This document shows positions 1 to 7,555 of a stretch of 9,942 bases of DNA, piece after piece. Source of the DNA: Planctomycetota bacterium (GTDB lineage Bacteria > Planctomycetota > UBA1135); assembly GCA_027623585.1 (NCBI GenBank), contig JAQBVK010000068.1, positions 1 to 9,942 of the forward strand. The letters are read 5' to 3'. Both the position numbers and the translations under genes were made by a program. How positions within the stretch are numbered: the first letter of the stretch is position 1; every line of letters starts with the position of its first letter. The notes under the pieces are model-generated. The model ran no database searches and was not told where the DNA came from. It saw only the letters and a program-made list of their open reading frames with translations.

Positions 1-455
1 AAGTGCGCAAACCCGCGCGCGAGCACCCGAAGCGGCCGATCGAAGGCTTCGCCTGCGCGCGATCGGAAGTCAGCGGCCGCCGCTTCTGGGGCTGGGCGCG
101 CGAGCGCCACGCCACTCCGGAGCGCTTCTTCGCGCGCTACTTCGTCTGGAACTGGTGTCCGCTGGTGTTCCTCGCCGAGACCGGACGCAACCTGACTCCC
201 GACAAATTGCCGCGCGCCGAACGCGAGCCGCTGGCTGCGGCGTGCGACCACGCGCTGCGCGCGATCGTGGCTGCCTTGCGCCCGGAGTTCGTGATCGGCG
301 TGGGCGCCTTCGCAGAAGCGCGTGCGCGCGCCGCGCTCGGCGCGGACGGTCCCCGCATCGGCAGCATCCTGCATCCCAGCCCGGCCAGCCCTGCCGCCAA
401 CCGCGGCTGGGCGCCGCAAGCACAGCGCGCGCTCGAAGAATTGGGAATCGAATGA
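1..455 (+). CDS. SMUG1-like uracil-DNA glycosylase, 3' part (5' end outside window)
   Basis: Removes uracil (in this family also oxidised pyrimidines such as 5-hydroxymethyluracil) from DNA, leaving an abasic site. The visible part is about 150 residues. It carries the SMUG1 hallmarks: HPKRP near residue 8, SEVSGRRFWG at 21-30, the N-W-C-P core strand near 50, GRNLTP at 61-66, and the catalytic-loop motif HPSP at 124-127 followed by P-A-A-N-R-G-W. A GTG at position 3 could be read as a start, but family members have about 80-100 more N-terminal residues, including the GMNPGP active-site motif. That part must lie upstream, so the gene is cut by the window edge, not by mutation. Its stop overlaps the next start (ATGA, 452-455), which implies translational coupling to the AP endonuclease. 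SMUG1 is mainly an animal enzyme but occurs in some bacteria, planctomycetes among them. Family assignment is firm; the exact substrate is not. Confidence 0.93.
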   Translation, partial: VRKPAREHPKRPIEGFACARSEVSGRRFWGWARERHATPERFFARYFVWNWCPLVFLAETGRNLTPDKLPRAEREPLAAACDHALRAIVAALRPEFVIGVGAFAEARARAALGADGPRIGSILHPSPASPAANRGWAPQAQRALEELGIE

Positions 456-1249
456 AGCCGTTCCGCGTGATCAGCCTCAACGCCAACGGCTTGCGCTCGG
501 CGGCTTCGAAGGGTTTCCTCGAGTGGCTCGCCGACCAGGACGCGGACGTCTGTTGCCTGCAAGAGATTCGAGTCGCGGAGAAACAGATCCATGCCGGGCT
601 GCAGCCGCCGCCGGGCTGGCACGCGCGCTGGCTCTGCGCCGAGCGGCCAGGCTATGCAGGCGTCGCGATCTGGTCGCGCACCGAGCCGAAGCGTTTGCGC
701 GCCGGACTCGGTGATGCCGAGTTCGACGCGGAGGGCCGCCTGCTCACCGCCGACTATCCCGGCCTGCGTGTGGTCAGCCTTTATCTGCCGAGCGGCTCCT
801 CCAGCCCGGAGCGACAACTCGCCAAGTTCCGCTTCATGGGGTTGTTCGAAACCTGGCTCGCGCGTGAACGACGCGGGCGCATCCCCGTGCTGGTTTGCGG
901 CGACTGGAACATCGCTCACACCGAGAAGGATCTGAAGAATTGGCGTTCCAACCGCGACCACTCGGGCTTCTTGCCCGAGGAGCGCTCCTGGCTGGGCCGC
1001 GTCTTCGATTCCGGTTGGAGCGACGTCTTCCGCCAACTCCATCCGGATGCGGAGGGTGAAGGCTACACCTGGTGGTCGAATCGCGGCCAAGCGCGCGCGA
1101 AGAACGTCGGGTGGCGCATCGATTACCAGGTGGCGTCGGCCAGCCTGGCCGATCTGGCGCTGGCCTCGCGCGTGCATCGCGAGGACCGTTTCTCCGATCA
1201 CGCGCCGCTGATTACCGACTACGACCTGCAGATCCCAGGATATGATTGA
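452..1249 (+). CDS. xthA: Exodeoxyribonuclease III / AP endonuclease (EEP family)
   Basis: Cuts DNA 5' of abasic sites and has 3'-5' exonuclease and 3'-phosphatase activity in the base-excision pathway; cytoplasmic. The 265-residue product matches the usual ExoIII length (about 260-270). Visible active-site residues in order: N12 in the LNANGLR motif, metal-binding E38 in QEIR, Y111 in YLPSG, D151 and N153 in GDWNIAH, D224 in WRIDY, and the D249-H250 pair in SDHAPL. The block H-T-E-K-D-L-K-N-W near 156-164 is typical of XthA. The ATG at 452 was chosen because it overlaps the glycosylase stop and places the first catalytic motif about 10 residues in, as in homologues. An upstream in-frame extension exists but only shadows the glycosylase. 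Making AP sites and cutting them are thus encoded back to back. Confidence 0.95.
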   Translation: MKPFRVISLNANGLRSAASKGFLEWLADQDADVCCLQEIRVAEKQIHAGLQPPPGWHARWLCAERPGYAGVAIWSRTEPKRLRAGLGDAEFDAEGRLLTADYPGLRVVSLYLPSGSSSPERQLAKFRFMGLFETWLARERRGRIPVLVCGDWNIAHTEKDLKNWRSNRDHSGFLPEERSWLGRVFDSGWSDVFRQLHPDAEGEGYTWWSNRGQARAKNVGWRIDYQVASASLADLALASRVHREDRFSDHAPLITDYDLQIPGYD

Positions 1250-1252
1250 ATC

Positions 1253-1271
1253 GGCGCGATTTCGTCGCGCC
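1253..1271 (+). terminator. Possible weak intrinsic terminator hairpin
   Basis: A perfect 7-bp GC-rich inverted repeat (GGCGCGA at 1253-1259, TCGCGCC at 1265-1271) with a 5-base loop lies four bases after the xthA stop. No T-run follows, so it may only be an attenuating or 3'-protecting hairpin. It sits in the 48-base gap before the next gene, where a transcription unit could end. Confidence 0.4.
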
Positions 1272-1297
1272 ACACCGTTCCTCGTAGCCCTCCCACC

Positions 1298-2227
1298 ATG
1301 ATCGCCGCCGCCCTGCTTCTTCTCGCGCCCGCCGCGCAGAACGTTCAACACATGTTCGACGTGGACCGCAACGCGTCGCTGATCGACTGGGAGATCACCA
1401 GCTCTTCGTACACCATCAACGAGAGCCCTGACAAGTTCCGGCTCGAAGGCGGAGTCAGCGTGCTGCTGGACGCGGCTTCGGGGCCGTTCGCCCTCGGCAG
1501 CATCAACGGCGCGCTCATGTTCACGATTCCCTCCGTCCTGCACGGCGAGATCCCGAACCCGATTCCGTTCCTGCCGCCGCTCGCCACCTTCGACATCGAA
1601 GGCCTGCAGCTGACGCTGACTTCCGCGCCCTTCGTGATCAACCCCGCGACCGGCGCGTTCACCACTTTGGCTGTGATGGTGACGACCGGCGGTACGCTCA
1701 CCACAGGCGGTCTCCTCGGCGTCTCCACCTCGCCGATCTTCGGCATCGTTTCTCCGCCGTCCCTGGTCAACGGCAGCGTCACTCAAGTCGGCTCGAACAT
1801 TCAATTCTCGCTCGACCTCGACGTGAACATCACGCAGACCATCGGTACGGACACCTTCACGATCGTGCTCGACGGTCCATTGACCGCGAACGCCGACGTG
1901 ATCAACGCCAACGCGCCGGTGTTGAGCGCGCCGCTGCCGCTCGTGGTCGGCGCGCCCGCCACGCTTTCAGCCGCTAATCTGACGCCCAATCGCTCGGCCT
2001 ATCTCGCCGGCAGTCTCGCGGGGCTCGGCTCCACTCCGGTGCCGCCCTTCGGCGTCACGCTCGCGCTGGCATCGCCGGTGCAAGTCGGCGGAAGCGTGAG
2101 CGCGAATGCCGCGGGCAAGGCGGCATGGACCTTCACCGTGCCGAGCATCCTCTCCGGCCGCAGTGTGTGGTTCCAGGCTCTGCAGAACGGCGTCATCACT
2201 CAGGTCGTCGGCACCTTCGCGCTCTAA
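1298..2227 (+). CDS. Secreted beta-rich protein of unknown function
   Basis: I do not recognise a function. The 309-residue product begins with a short hydrophobic stretch (residues 1-13, A/L rich, ending A-P-A-A-Q) that fits a signal peptide lacking the usual positive n-region. No ATG, GTG or TTG lies upstream in frame before the xthA stop, so this ATG is the best start. The mature chain is poor in Cys and Lys and rich in Gly, Thr, Ser, Ala, Val and Pro, as expected of an extracellular beta-sandwich. The last ~90 residues (from about 215) look like a separate module: a P-A-T-L-S-A-A-N-L start, a central S-G-L-G-S-T-like turn, and a closing S-V-W-F-Q-A-L strand. I associate this with many exported planctomycete proteins; that is memory, not a search. 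No Shine-Dalgarno site is obvious. The stop lies five bases before the next start, so the two are probably co-transcribed. Confidence 0.8.
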   Translation: MIAAALLLLAPAAQNVQHMFDVDRNASLIDWEITSSSYTINESPDKFRLEGGVSVLLDAASGPFALGSINGALMFTIPSVLHGEIPNPIPFLPPLATFDIEGLQLTLTSAPFVINPATGAFTTLAVMVTTGGTLTTGGLLGVSTSPIFGIVSPPSLVNGSVTQVGSNIQFSLDLDVNITQTIGTDTFTIVLDGPLTANADVINANAPVLSAPLPLVVGAPATLSAANLTPNRSAYLAGSLAGLGSTPVPPFGVTLALASPVQVGGSVSANAAGKAAWTFTVPSILSGRSVWFQALQNGVITQVVGTFAL

Positions 2228-2232
2228 GCCGG

Positions 2233-3429
2233 ATGCCGGCTCTCCTACTCGCGCTGCTCTGCGCCACAGCCCCGGCTGCGTCTGCTCCCGCTCAGGAGGA
2301 GGAGATCATCCGCGGCGGCTGCCGCTCCTGCTCGATGAGTGGAGTGAAGGATTGTAAGAAGCACCCCAGTGAACTCGCCGCCTTCGAGGCAGAGGTCCGC
2401 TTCTGCTCGGTGGCAGCGCGCTGCGAGGACTGCGGCGGCGCGATGAGCGTGGACTGCGGCCGCTGCCCCGAAGGCCCGGACTCCCTGAACAGCGAGATCC
2501 GCGCGGAATCATGCAAGCGCTGGCTCGACGCCGGTTGCGATCCGGAGACCTTGCTGCAGCGCCCATTGGTGCGTATCGAGTCCGAGCACTTCGAGTTCAT
2601 CATCGACGCTCCGCTCAAGGAGGGCAGTAAGACTCTCGATCCGCACGCCTTCGCCCACCACGTCATCCACGAACTCGAAGCGATGGCGCGCACCATCGAC
2701 GAGCACTACGGCGCCACCGCCAATTCTTACTCCGGCCGCACGCGCCTCTGGTACTGGCAAGATCCCGAGGACCACGCCAAGGTCAATCGCGAGATCTTCG
2801 GGCGCAACGTCACTTCCGCGATGAAGCTCTACACGCGGGCCCCGGCTTCGAGCGCTTGGGCAGGTGACAATGGGCTTGAGGGCAAGGCGCTGAACGTGGC
2901 CATGAACGCCTGTCACGTCGCCGGTCACTTGATGCTGTCCGCGCTTTACCGGCAGGAGTGGCTCAACGACAAGAAGGCCGGTTGGTTCGACAACGGCGCC
3001 GGTCATTGGTACGAGGAATCCCGATTTCAGCGAACCGCCACCTACTGTATGGACGAGGCCAACTCCGACCTCGACTGGAAAGGCGGTCAGTGGCGCGTCG
3101 CCATCAGGGAGTGGCTGGCCAAGAAGAACGAGGCCATCCTGCCGGCACTGGTGCAAAAATTACCCGGCACTTTGTGGCCCGAGGAGCACGGCTTGTCGTG
3201 GTCGCTTTATGACTGGGTGGTCGCCGAACATCCGGCCGCGCTGAAGCCCTTGCTGATGGGCTTCAAGGACGGCAAAGACGCGCGTGAGCTGTTCCGCGAG
3301 CACCTGCAGTTGACGATTCTTCAGGTCGAAGAGGCTTGGCGCGCGTGGGTGCAGGCCACCTATCCGGTGCGCGATCCGAAGGCGCGCAGGAAACTCACCG
3401 ACAAATCGCGGGCAGACGACGACGAATAG
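2233..3429 (+). CDS. Exported Cys-rich protein with degenerate gluzincin-like (pseudo-peptidase) domain
   Basis: A 398-residue product with a signal peptide (residues 1-20, L/A rich, ending A-P-A before Q-E-E-E). Mature residues 30-102 hold ten cysteines: C30/C33, C41, C58, C64/C67, C75/C78, C94 and C102. Three are CxxC pairs, so a small disulfide- or metal-stabilised domain is likely. Next comes a segment like the start of DUF1570-type domains (E-S-E-H-F-E-F, then a long helix ending H-Y-G). Then follow H228-V-A-G-H232 and, about 20 residues on, W251-F-D-N-G-A-G-H-W-Y-E-E. This layout resembles gluzincin HExxH...WxxEGxAxYxE, but the catalytic Glu is Val229 and the third-ligand Glu is Asn254, so peptidase activity looks lost. 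The ATG at 2233 was chosen because it gives the signal peptide; the frame is open further upstream only by overlap with the preceding gene. The gluzincin link rests on motif spacing; the function is unknown. Confidence 0.85.
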   Translation: MPALLLALLCATAPAASAPAQEEEIIRGGCRSCSMSGVKDCKKHPSELAAFEAEVRFCSVAARCEDCGGAMSVDCGRCPEGPDSLNSEIRAESCKRWLDAGCDPETLLQRPLVRIESEHFEFIIDAPLKEGSKTLDPHAFAHHVIHELEAMARTIDEHYGATANSYSGRTRLWYWQDPEDHAKVNREIFGRNVTSAMKLYTRAPASSAWAGDNGLEGKALNVAMNACHVAGHLMLSALYRQEWLNDKKAGWFDNGAGHWYEESRFQRTATYCMDEANSDLDWKGGQWRVAIREWLAKKNEAILPALVQKLPGTLWPEEHGLSWSLYDWVVAEHPAALKPLLMGFKDGKDARELFREHLQLTILQVEEAWRAWVQATYPVRDPKARRKLTDKSRADDDE

Positions 3430-3446
3430 CGCGAGAATCCGCTGCG

Positions 3447-4496
3447 ATGGCTCCGCTCCGCGCCGCCCTGCTCCCCCTGCTCGCGTCGTTGGCCGCCTGT
3501 GCCGCCGCCGACGAGCATGCCGCGCAGATCGCGCGCAATCCCGCCGCGAGCGCCGACCACGTGCTCATCCTCAGCGTGGATGGATTGCGCGCCGATGCGC
3601 TCACCGATCTCACGCGGCTCCCGAACTTCGCACGGTTGCTAGGCGGCGCGTTCACACTGGATGCGCGCTGCGATCCCGACTGGAGCGTCACCCTGCCCAA
3701 TCACGTCGGCATGCTGACCGGCCGCTTTGCGGAAGGCGCGGAGGGTCACGGCTGGACGCTGAACGACATGCCGCCGCCGGGCCTCTTCCTGCGCGCCGGC
3801 CAGCGCTCGGCATTGCACTACGCCCGACGCGCGGGCATGCGCACCGCGATGTTCGCGGGCAAGGAGAAGTTCGTGCTGTTTCCACGCTCGTGGAACGGCG
3901 CCGACTCAGGCGATCCGAGGGGAACCATTCAACATTACGCCCGGAGCGCTTCGGCTTCGGAGAGCACGCGCGGGATTTGCGCCTTCTGGGCAGGCGGCGA
4001 GGACGCCAGCCTGGTGTTCGCGCACTTCTCCGAGCCCGACAAGGTCGGACATGCCGACGGTTGGGACCTCGCGGCGGGCTCACCCTACCTTGCAGCGGTG
4101 GCGCAAACCGACGCGGCGCTCGGCGAAATCCTCGCGTGGTTGGACGCGCGGCCCGAGCGGCTCGCTCGTACGGGGATCGTGCTCACCTCGGATCATGGCG
4201 GCGGCAAGCCGTTCAAGAATCACCACGGCGAAGGACGCGCGCTGCTCAACACGCGGATTCCCTTCCTCGTTTGGCAGGGCGATGAGCAAGCGCGCGGCGA
4301 CCTCTACGCGCTGAACGCAGAAACCCGCCGTGCGCCCGGTGAGGACGATCCGAGGCGCGAGGAAGAAGGTCTTCCGCCGGTGCGCAACCTCGACGCGGCC
4401 GCGGTCGCGCTGCTGCTGCTCGGCCTGCCGCAGCTTCCCTCCGAGGGCGGCAGCGGCGCGGCGCCGCCGCGCCTGCTTCCCGCGGTGAGGCCATGA
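3447..4496 (+). CDS. Lipoprotein phosphodiesterase, alkaline phosphatase superfamily (NPP-like)
   Basis: Likely hydrolyses a phosphodiester or phosphomonoester outside the cytoplasmic membrane. The 349-residue product starts with a lipoprotein signal (L-A-A-C, lipidated Cys18). All binuclear-metal and nucleophile positions of the type I phosphodiesterase/nucleotide pyrophosphatase family are visible: D45 in SVDGLRAD, nucleophile T82 in VTLPNH followed by M-L-T-G-R, D178 and H182 in EPDKVGHADGW, D229-H230 in TSDHGG, and H239/H240 in NHHGEG. It should therefore be active. At about 350 residues it is compact and lacks the extra domains of eukaryotic NPPs. The ATG at 3447 is fixed by the lipobox. 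Its stop overlaps the glpK start (ATGA, 4493-4496), suggesting coupled translation and a glycerophosphodiester or phosphoglycerol-decorated polymer as substrate. That substrate is inferred from context; nucleotides or phosphonates are not excluded. Confidence 0.88.
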   Translation: MAPLRAALLPLLASLAACAAADEHAAQIARNPAASADHVLILSVDGLRADALTDLTRLPNFARLLGGAFTLDARCDPDWSVTLPNHVGMLTGRFAEGAEGHGWTLNDMPPPGLFLRAGQRSALHYARRAGMRTAMFAGKEKFVLFPRSWNGADSGDPRGTIQHYARSASASESTRGICAFWAGGEDASLVFAHFSEPDKVGHADGWDLAAGSPYLAAVAQTDAALGEILAWLDARPERLARTGIVLTSDHGGGKPFKNHHGEGRALLNTRIPFLVWQGDEQARGDLYALNAETRRAPGEDDPRREEEGLPPVRNLDAAAVALLLLGLPQLPSEGGSGAAPPRLLPAVRP

Positions 4497-5983
4497 GTCG
4501 CGCGCCGCTCCTGCTGGCGCTCGATCAAGGAACCACCAGCACCCGCGCGGTGCTGTTCGACGCGACCGGCGCGCCGCTCGCAACGGAGCAGCGCGAACTG
4601 CCCCAGTCCTATCCACAGGATGGCTGGGTCGAGCATGATCCCGCGCGCATCGCCGCCGACGCGACCGCGGTGTTGCGCGCGGTCCTCGAGCGCGCCGGGA
4701 AACACGCCGGAGAAATCGCGGCGCTCGGCATCACCAACCAACGCGAGACCGTCGTGGTGTGGGAGCGCGACAGTGGACGCGCGATCCATCCTGCGATCGT
4801 CTGGCAGGATCGCCGCACCGCGGACGTTTGCGAGAAACTGCGTGCGGACGGCCACGAGGAGAGCGTCGCGGCGGCGACCGGACTCCTGCTCGATCCCTAC
4901 TTCTCGGCGACCAAGATCGCGTGGATCCTCGATGCCGTGCCCGGCGCGCGCGCGCGGGCCGAGCGCGGCGAACTTGCTGTCGGCACCATGGACTGCTGGT
5001 TGACTTGGCAGCTCACGCGCGGAGCATTGCACGCCACCGACGCCAGTAACGCCTCGCGCACTTCCTTGTTCGATCTGCGCGCACAAGCTTGGAGCGCGGA
5101 GCTCTGCGCATTGTTCCGCGTGCCGTTCGCGTTGTTGCCGGAAGTGCGCGACACTGCCGCCGATTACGGACGCACTGCGTCCGAAGTCATGGGCGAGCCG
5201 ATTGCGCTGCGCGCCTTGGTCGGCGACCAGCAAGCCGCGGCCTTCGGTCAAGGATGTTTGGAGCCTGGCGCGATGAAGGCGACCTATGGCACCGGCGGCT
5301 TCACGATGCAGAACACCGGAGGCGTTCTGCTGCGCTCTCGTCATCGACTGCTCTCGACGCAAGCCTGGCGACTCGAGGGCGTGTCAACCTTCGCGCTCGA
5401 GGGCAGCATCTTCCACGCAGGCACCGTCGTCCAATGGCTGCGCGACGAGCTCGGCTTGCTGAAGGAGGCCGCGGATGCCGAGGCGCTCGCGCGCGCGGCG
5501 GATCCACGCAAGCGCGTATACCTCGTGCCTGCTTTCACGGGACTCGGCGCGCCCTGGTGGCGTCCCGATGCGCGGGGCGCGATCTACGGACTCACGCGCG
5601 ACACCGCGGCAGCCGATCTGGTGCGCGCAGGACTAGAATCCGCGTGCTTCCAGACGCGCGATCTGCTCGACGCCGCGCGCGCGGACGGCGCTGAACTCCC
5701 TGCGGAGTTGCGCGTGGATGGCGGCATGGTGAGCAATGACTGGCTGCTGCAGTCGCTCGCGGATTTGTGCGGCATTCCGGTCGTGCGCCCTGCGCACACC
5801 GAGAGCACGGCGCGCGGCGCCGCCTTGCTCGCCGGGATCGGCGCGGGCGTGGCGGACGCCTTCGCGACGGCGCGCGAGTTCCGCGTTGCACGACGCTGCG
5901 AGCCGAGCATCGGCGAGGACGAGCGCGCCGAACGCCATGCCGGCTGGCTCCGCGCCGTCTCCAGAACTCTCGCTGAACTCTGA
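4493..5983 (+). CDS. glpK: Glycerol kinase
   Basis: Phosphorylates glycerol with ATP to sn-glycerol 3-phosphate in the cytoplasm, feeding phospholipid synthesis or glycolysis. The 496-residue product is close to E. coli GlpK (about 500) and follows the FGGY layout: phosphate-binding LALDQGTTSTRAV near 8-20, the glycerol-contacting N-Q-R-E-T motif, IVWQDRRT, GTMDCWLTWQL, catalytic Asp in VGDQQAAAFGQG, TYGTGGF, GLGAPWW, and the C-terminal ATP-site stretch around VDGGMVSNDWLLQ. The loop that in E. coli binds fructose-1,6-bisphosphate (GGKGGTR) is replaced by unrelated sequence one residue shorter, so that allosteric control is probably absent. No glpF, glpD or glpR is nearby. The neighbours are an envelope phosphodiesterase and a phosphoglycerol-transferase-like protein, hinting at recycling of envelope glycerol rather than growth on glycerol (inference). 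Confidence 0.97.
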   Translation: MSRAPLLLALDQGTTSTRAVLFDATGAPLATEQRELPQSYPQDGWVEHDPARIAADATAVLRAVLERAGKHAGEIAALGITNQRETVVVWERDSGRAIHPAIVWQDRRTADVCEKLRADGHEESVAAATGLLLDPYFSATKIAWILDAVPGARARAERGELAVGTMDCWLTWQLTRGALHATDASNASRTSLFDLRAQAWSAELCALFRVPFALLPEVRDTAADYGRTASEVMGEPIALRALVGDQQAAAFGQGCLEPGAMKATYGTGGFTMQNTGGVLLRSRHRLLSTQAWRLEGVSTFALEGSIFHAGTVVQWLRDELGLLKEAADAEALARAADPRKRVYLVPAFTGLGAPWWRPDARGAIYGLTRDTAAADLVRAGLESACFQTRDLLDAARADGAELPAELRVDGGMVSNDWLLQSLADLCGIPVVRPAHTESTARGAALLAGIGAGVADAFATAREFRVARRCEPSIGEDERAERHAGWLRAVSRTLAEL

Positions 5984-6007
5984 TCCAAGCGACGGATCCG
6001 CGGCATC

Positions 6008-7555
6008 ATGGAGGGAATGGCTCAAGCATCCCCCCCGGTCGGGGAGCAGGTGGTGTTCTTCCCCGCGGACGCGTTGTCCGCGGCGCTGCGGCGCATGCTC
6101 GTCATCGGCGGCCTGTTGCTGCTGATGATGACCGGTTTCCGCGCCGCCTTCGTGCTGCGCTATGCCCACGCGGAAATCTGGCGGGACTTCCTGGGCGACT
6201 TGCCTGCAGCCTTCGGACTGGGCGTGCTGCACGATCTGCGCATCACGCTGCTGTTCCTGCTGCCGCTGATGCTCTCCCTGCTGTGGATGCGCTCGGCCAC
6301 GCGCGAGCGCTGGGAGCGCTGGATTCGCCGCGCTTGGTGGTGGTGCTTCGCCGGCATCACCGGACTGATCACGCTGCTGATCTCGGACTTCGTTTTCTAT
6401 TCCTACTTCCAGAGCCACCTCTCCGTGCTGGCCTACGGATTCCTCGAGGACGACTTCGCAGCCGTCGCCGCCGGCGCTTGGAAGATCTATCCGATCCCGC
6501 TCTATGCGCTGCTGATCGTGCTGGCTGGCTGGCTGCTCGCGCGCGAGTTGCGCCGAGCCTGGAACCCGCTCGTGCTGCTCGGTCCCCAGAGTCCGCACCA
6601 CACCGCGGGGGAGACCGAACGTCAGCTCAACCTGCAACTCACGATGCACGTGGTGGCGACGGTGGGACTGTTGTCGTGGTCCCTCTCGACCACTCCGCAA
6701 CGCCTGGCCGGAGAATTGCCGGAGTCGAGTTTCGTGCGACAAGTGCCGCTCAACGGCATCGAAGAACTCGCGGATGCGGTGTGGCTGCGACTCACCGAAG
6801 AGCCGATGTCGGTCGCCGAGCGTCTCGCCTATTCCGGGCACCGGGACCTTGCGTTGAGCGACTTTGCCGGTTTCGAAGTCGCCGACGATCCTGCGCGTTC
6901 GACGCTGGAGCTGCTGCCCGCACAGGCCATGGAGCCGCAGCCGGAGCTCAAATCGCCGCCACACGTCGTGCTGGTCGTGATGGAATCCTTCGCGACACAC
7001 ATGCTGCGTTGGCAACGCGAGGATTTCGATCTGCTCGGCAGCCTCGCGCCGTATTGGGAACGCGGCTGGCGCTTCGATCGGTTCCTACCGAGCGACAACG
7101 GCTCCGCCGGATCCATTCTCTCGCTCGCGACGAATCTGCCTTACCGTCCAGGCACCAAGCAACTCTCGCAGTCCGAACACGGGCATCACTACGTGCCGAC
7201 CGCAGCGGCGCGCCTCTTCGCGGACCAGGGCTACGAGACCCGATTCCTCTACGGTGGTCCCTTGAACTGGCGCAAGATCGGCGATTACCTCAGCTTGCAG
7301 GGTTTCGAGGAAGTGGCCGGCCAAACCGTGATCCTCGCTGAAACCGGGCTGAGCGCCGAGAAGGCGTCCACGGAGTGGGGCGTGTTCGACGAGTACCTCT
7401 ATGCCGCCGCTGCACGCCGGCTGCGTGACGCGACCAAACCCCAGTTCCTGGTGCTGTTCACGACCACCAACCACCCGCCGCACGAACTCCCTGCCGACGC
7501 CGAGCTTTCGTATCTGTCCCCCCCCCAGAACTGCTGGCCCGGATCAAGGAGTTGA
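6008..7555 (+). CDS. LtaS/OpgB-family phosphoglycerol transferase-like membrane protein, N-terminal part (frame broken)
   Basis: Members of this family move phosphoglycerol from phosphatidylglycerol to a polymer or glycan on the outer face of the membrane. The 515 residues show five likely membrane helices (about 30-50, 69-94, 109-134, 160-178 and 211-229), as in LtaS, then an extracytoplasmic sulfatase-fold domain. Visible there are VVMESF (metal-ligand E326), N-G-S-A-G-S at 364-369 where homologues carry the nucleophile Thr, E-W-G-V-F-D-E at 456-462, and TNHPPHE near 487-493. The frame runs into a 9-C tract (7518-7526), then reads 11 unrelated codons to a TGA. The missing C-terminal third, including the Asp-His ligands, follows at once in the -1 frame, so this product alone should be inactive. 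A joined protein would be about 704 residues. Twenty-four bases separate it from glpK. An ATG at 6017 is an alternative start. Confidence 0.87.
   Translation: MEGMAQASPPVGEQVVFFPADALSAALRRMLVIGGLLLLMMTGFRAAFVLRYAHAEIWRDFLGDLPAAFGLGVLHDLRITLLFLLPLMLSLLWMRSATRERWERWIRRAWWWCFAGITGLITLLISDFVFYSYFQSHLSVLAYGFLEDDFAAVAAGAWKIYPIPLYALLIVLAGWLLARELRRAWNPLVLLGPQSPHHTAGETERQLNLQLTMHVVATVGLLSWSLSTTPQRLAGELPESSFVRQVPLNGIEELADAVWLRLTEEPMSVAERLAYSGHRDLALSDFAGFEVADDPARSTLELLPAQAMEPQPELKSPPHVVLVVMESFATHMLRWQREDFDLLGSLAPYWERGWRFDRFLPSDNGSAGSILSLATNLPYRPGTKQLSQSEHGHHYVPTAAARLFADQGYETRFLYGGPLNWRKIGDYLSLQGFEEVAGQTVILAETGLSAEKASTEWGVFDEYLYAAAARRLRDATKPQFLVLFTTTNHPPHELPADAELSYLSPPQNCWPGSRS
7518..7526 (+). repeat. 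C9 homopolymer at the frame break
   Basis: Nine consecutive C. Before it the transferase reads in one frame; after it homology continues in the -1 frame (P-E-L-L-A-R-I-K-E-L). Ten or seven C would restore one open frame across both parts. A run this long is prone to replication slippage, polymerase slippage in transcription, and sequencing or assembly miscounts. It is the longest single-base run I found in the window. Confidence 0.9.

Noticed and set aside
137..1804. 555-codon open frame on the minus strand
   Set aside because: It runs antisense across the glycosylase, xthA and a secreted protein. Its product is R/A/G/H-rich with no recognisable motif; it is a by-product of high GC.
5993..6000. 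CGGATCCG palindrome between glpK and the transferase
   Set aside because: An 8-base palindrome is expected by chance in GC-rich DNA and has no loop or T-run to act as a terminator.
5633..7015. 460-codon open frame on the minus strand
   Set aside because: Antisense to glpK and the transferase, with low-complexity Q/R/E/H-rich translation. The + strand genes there have clear family motifs.
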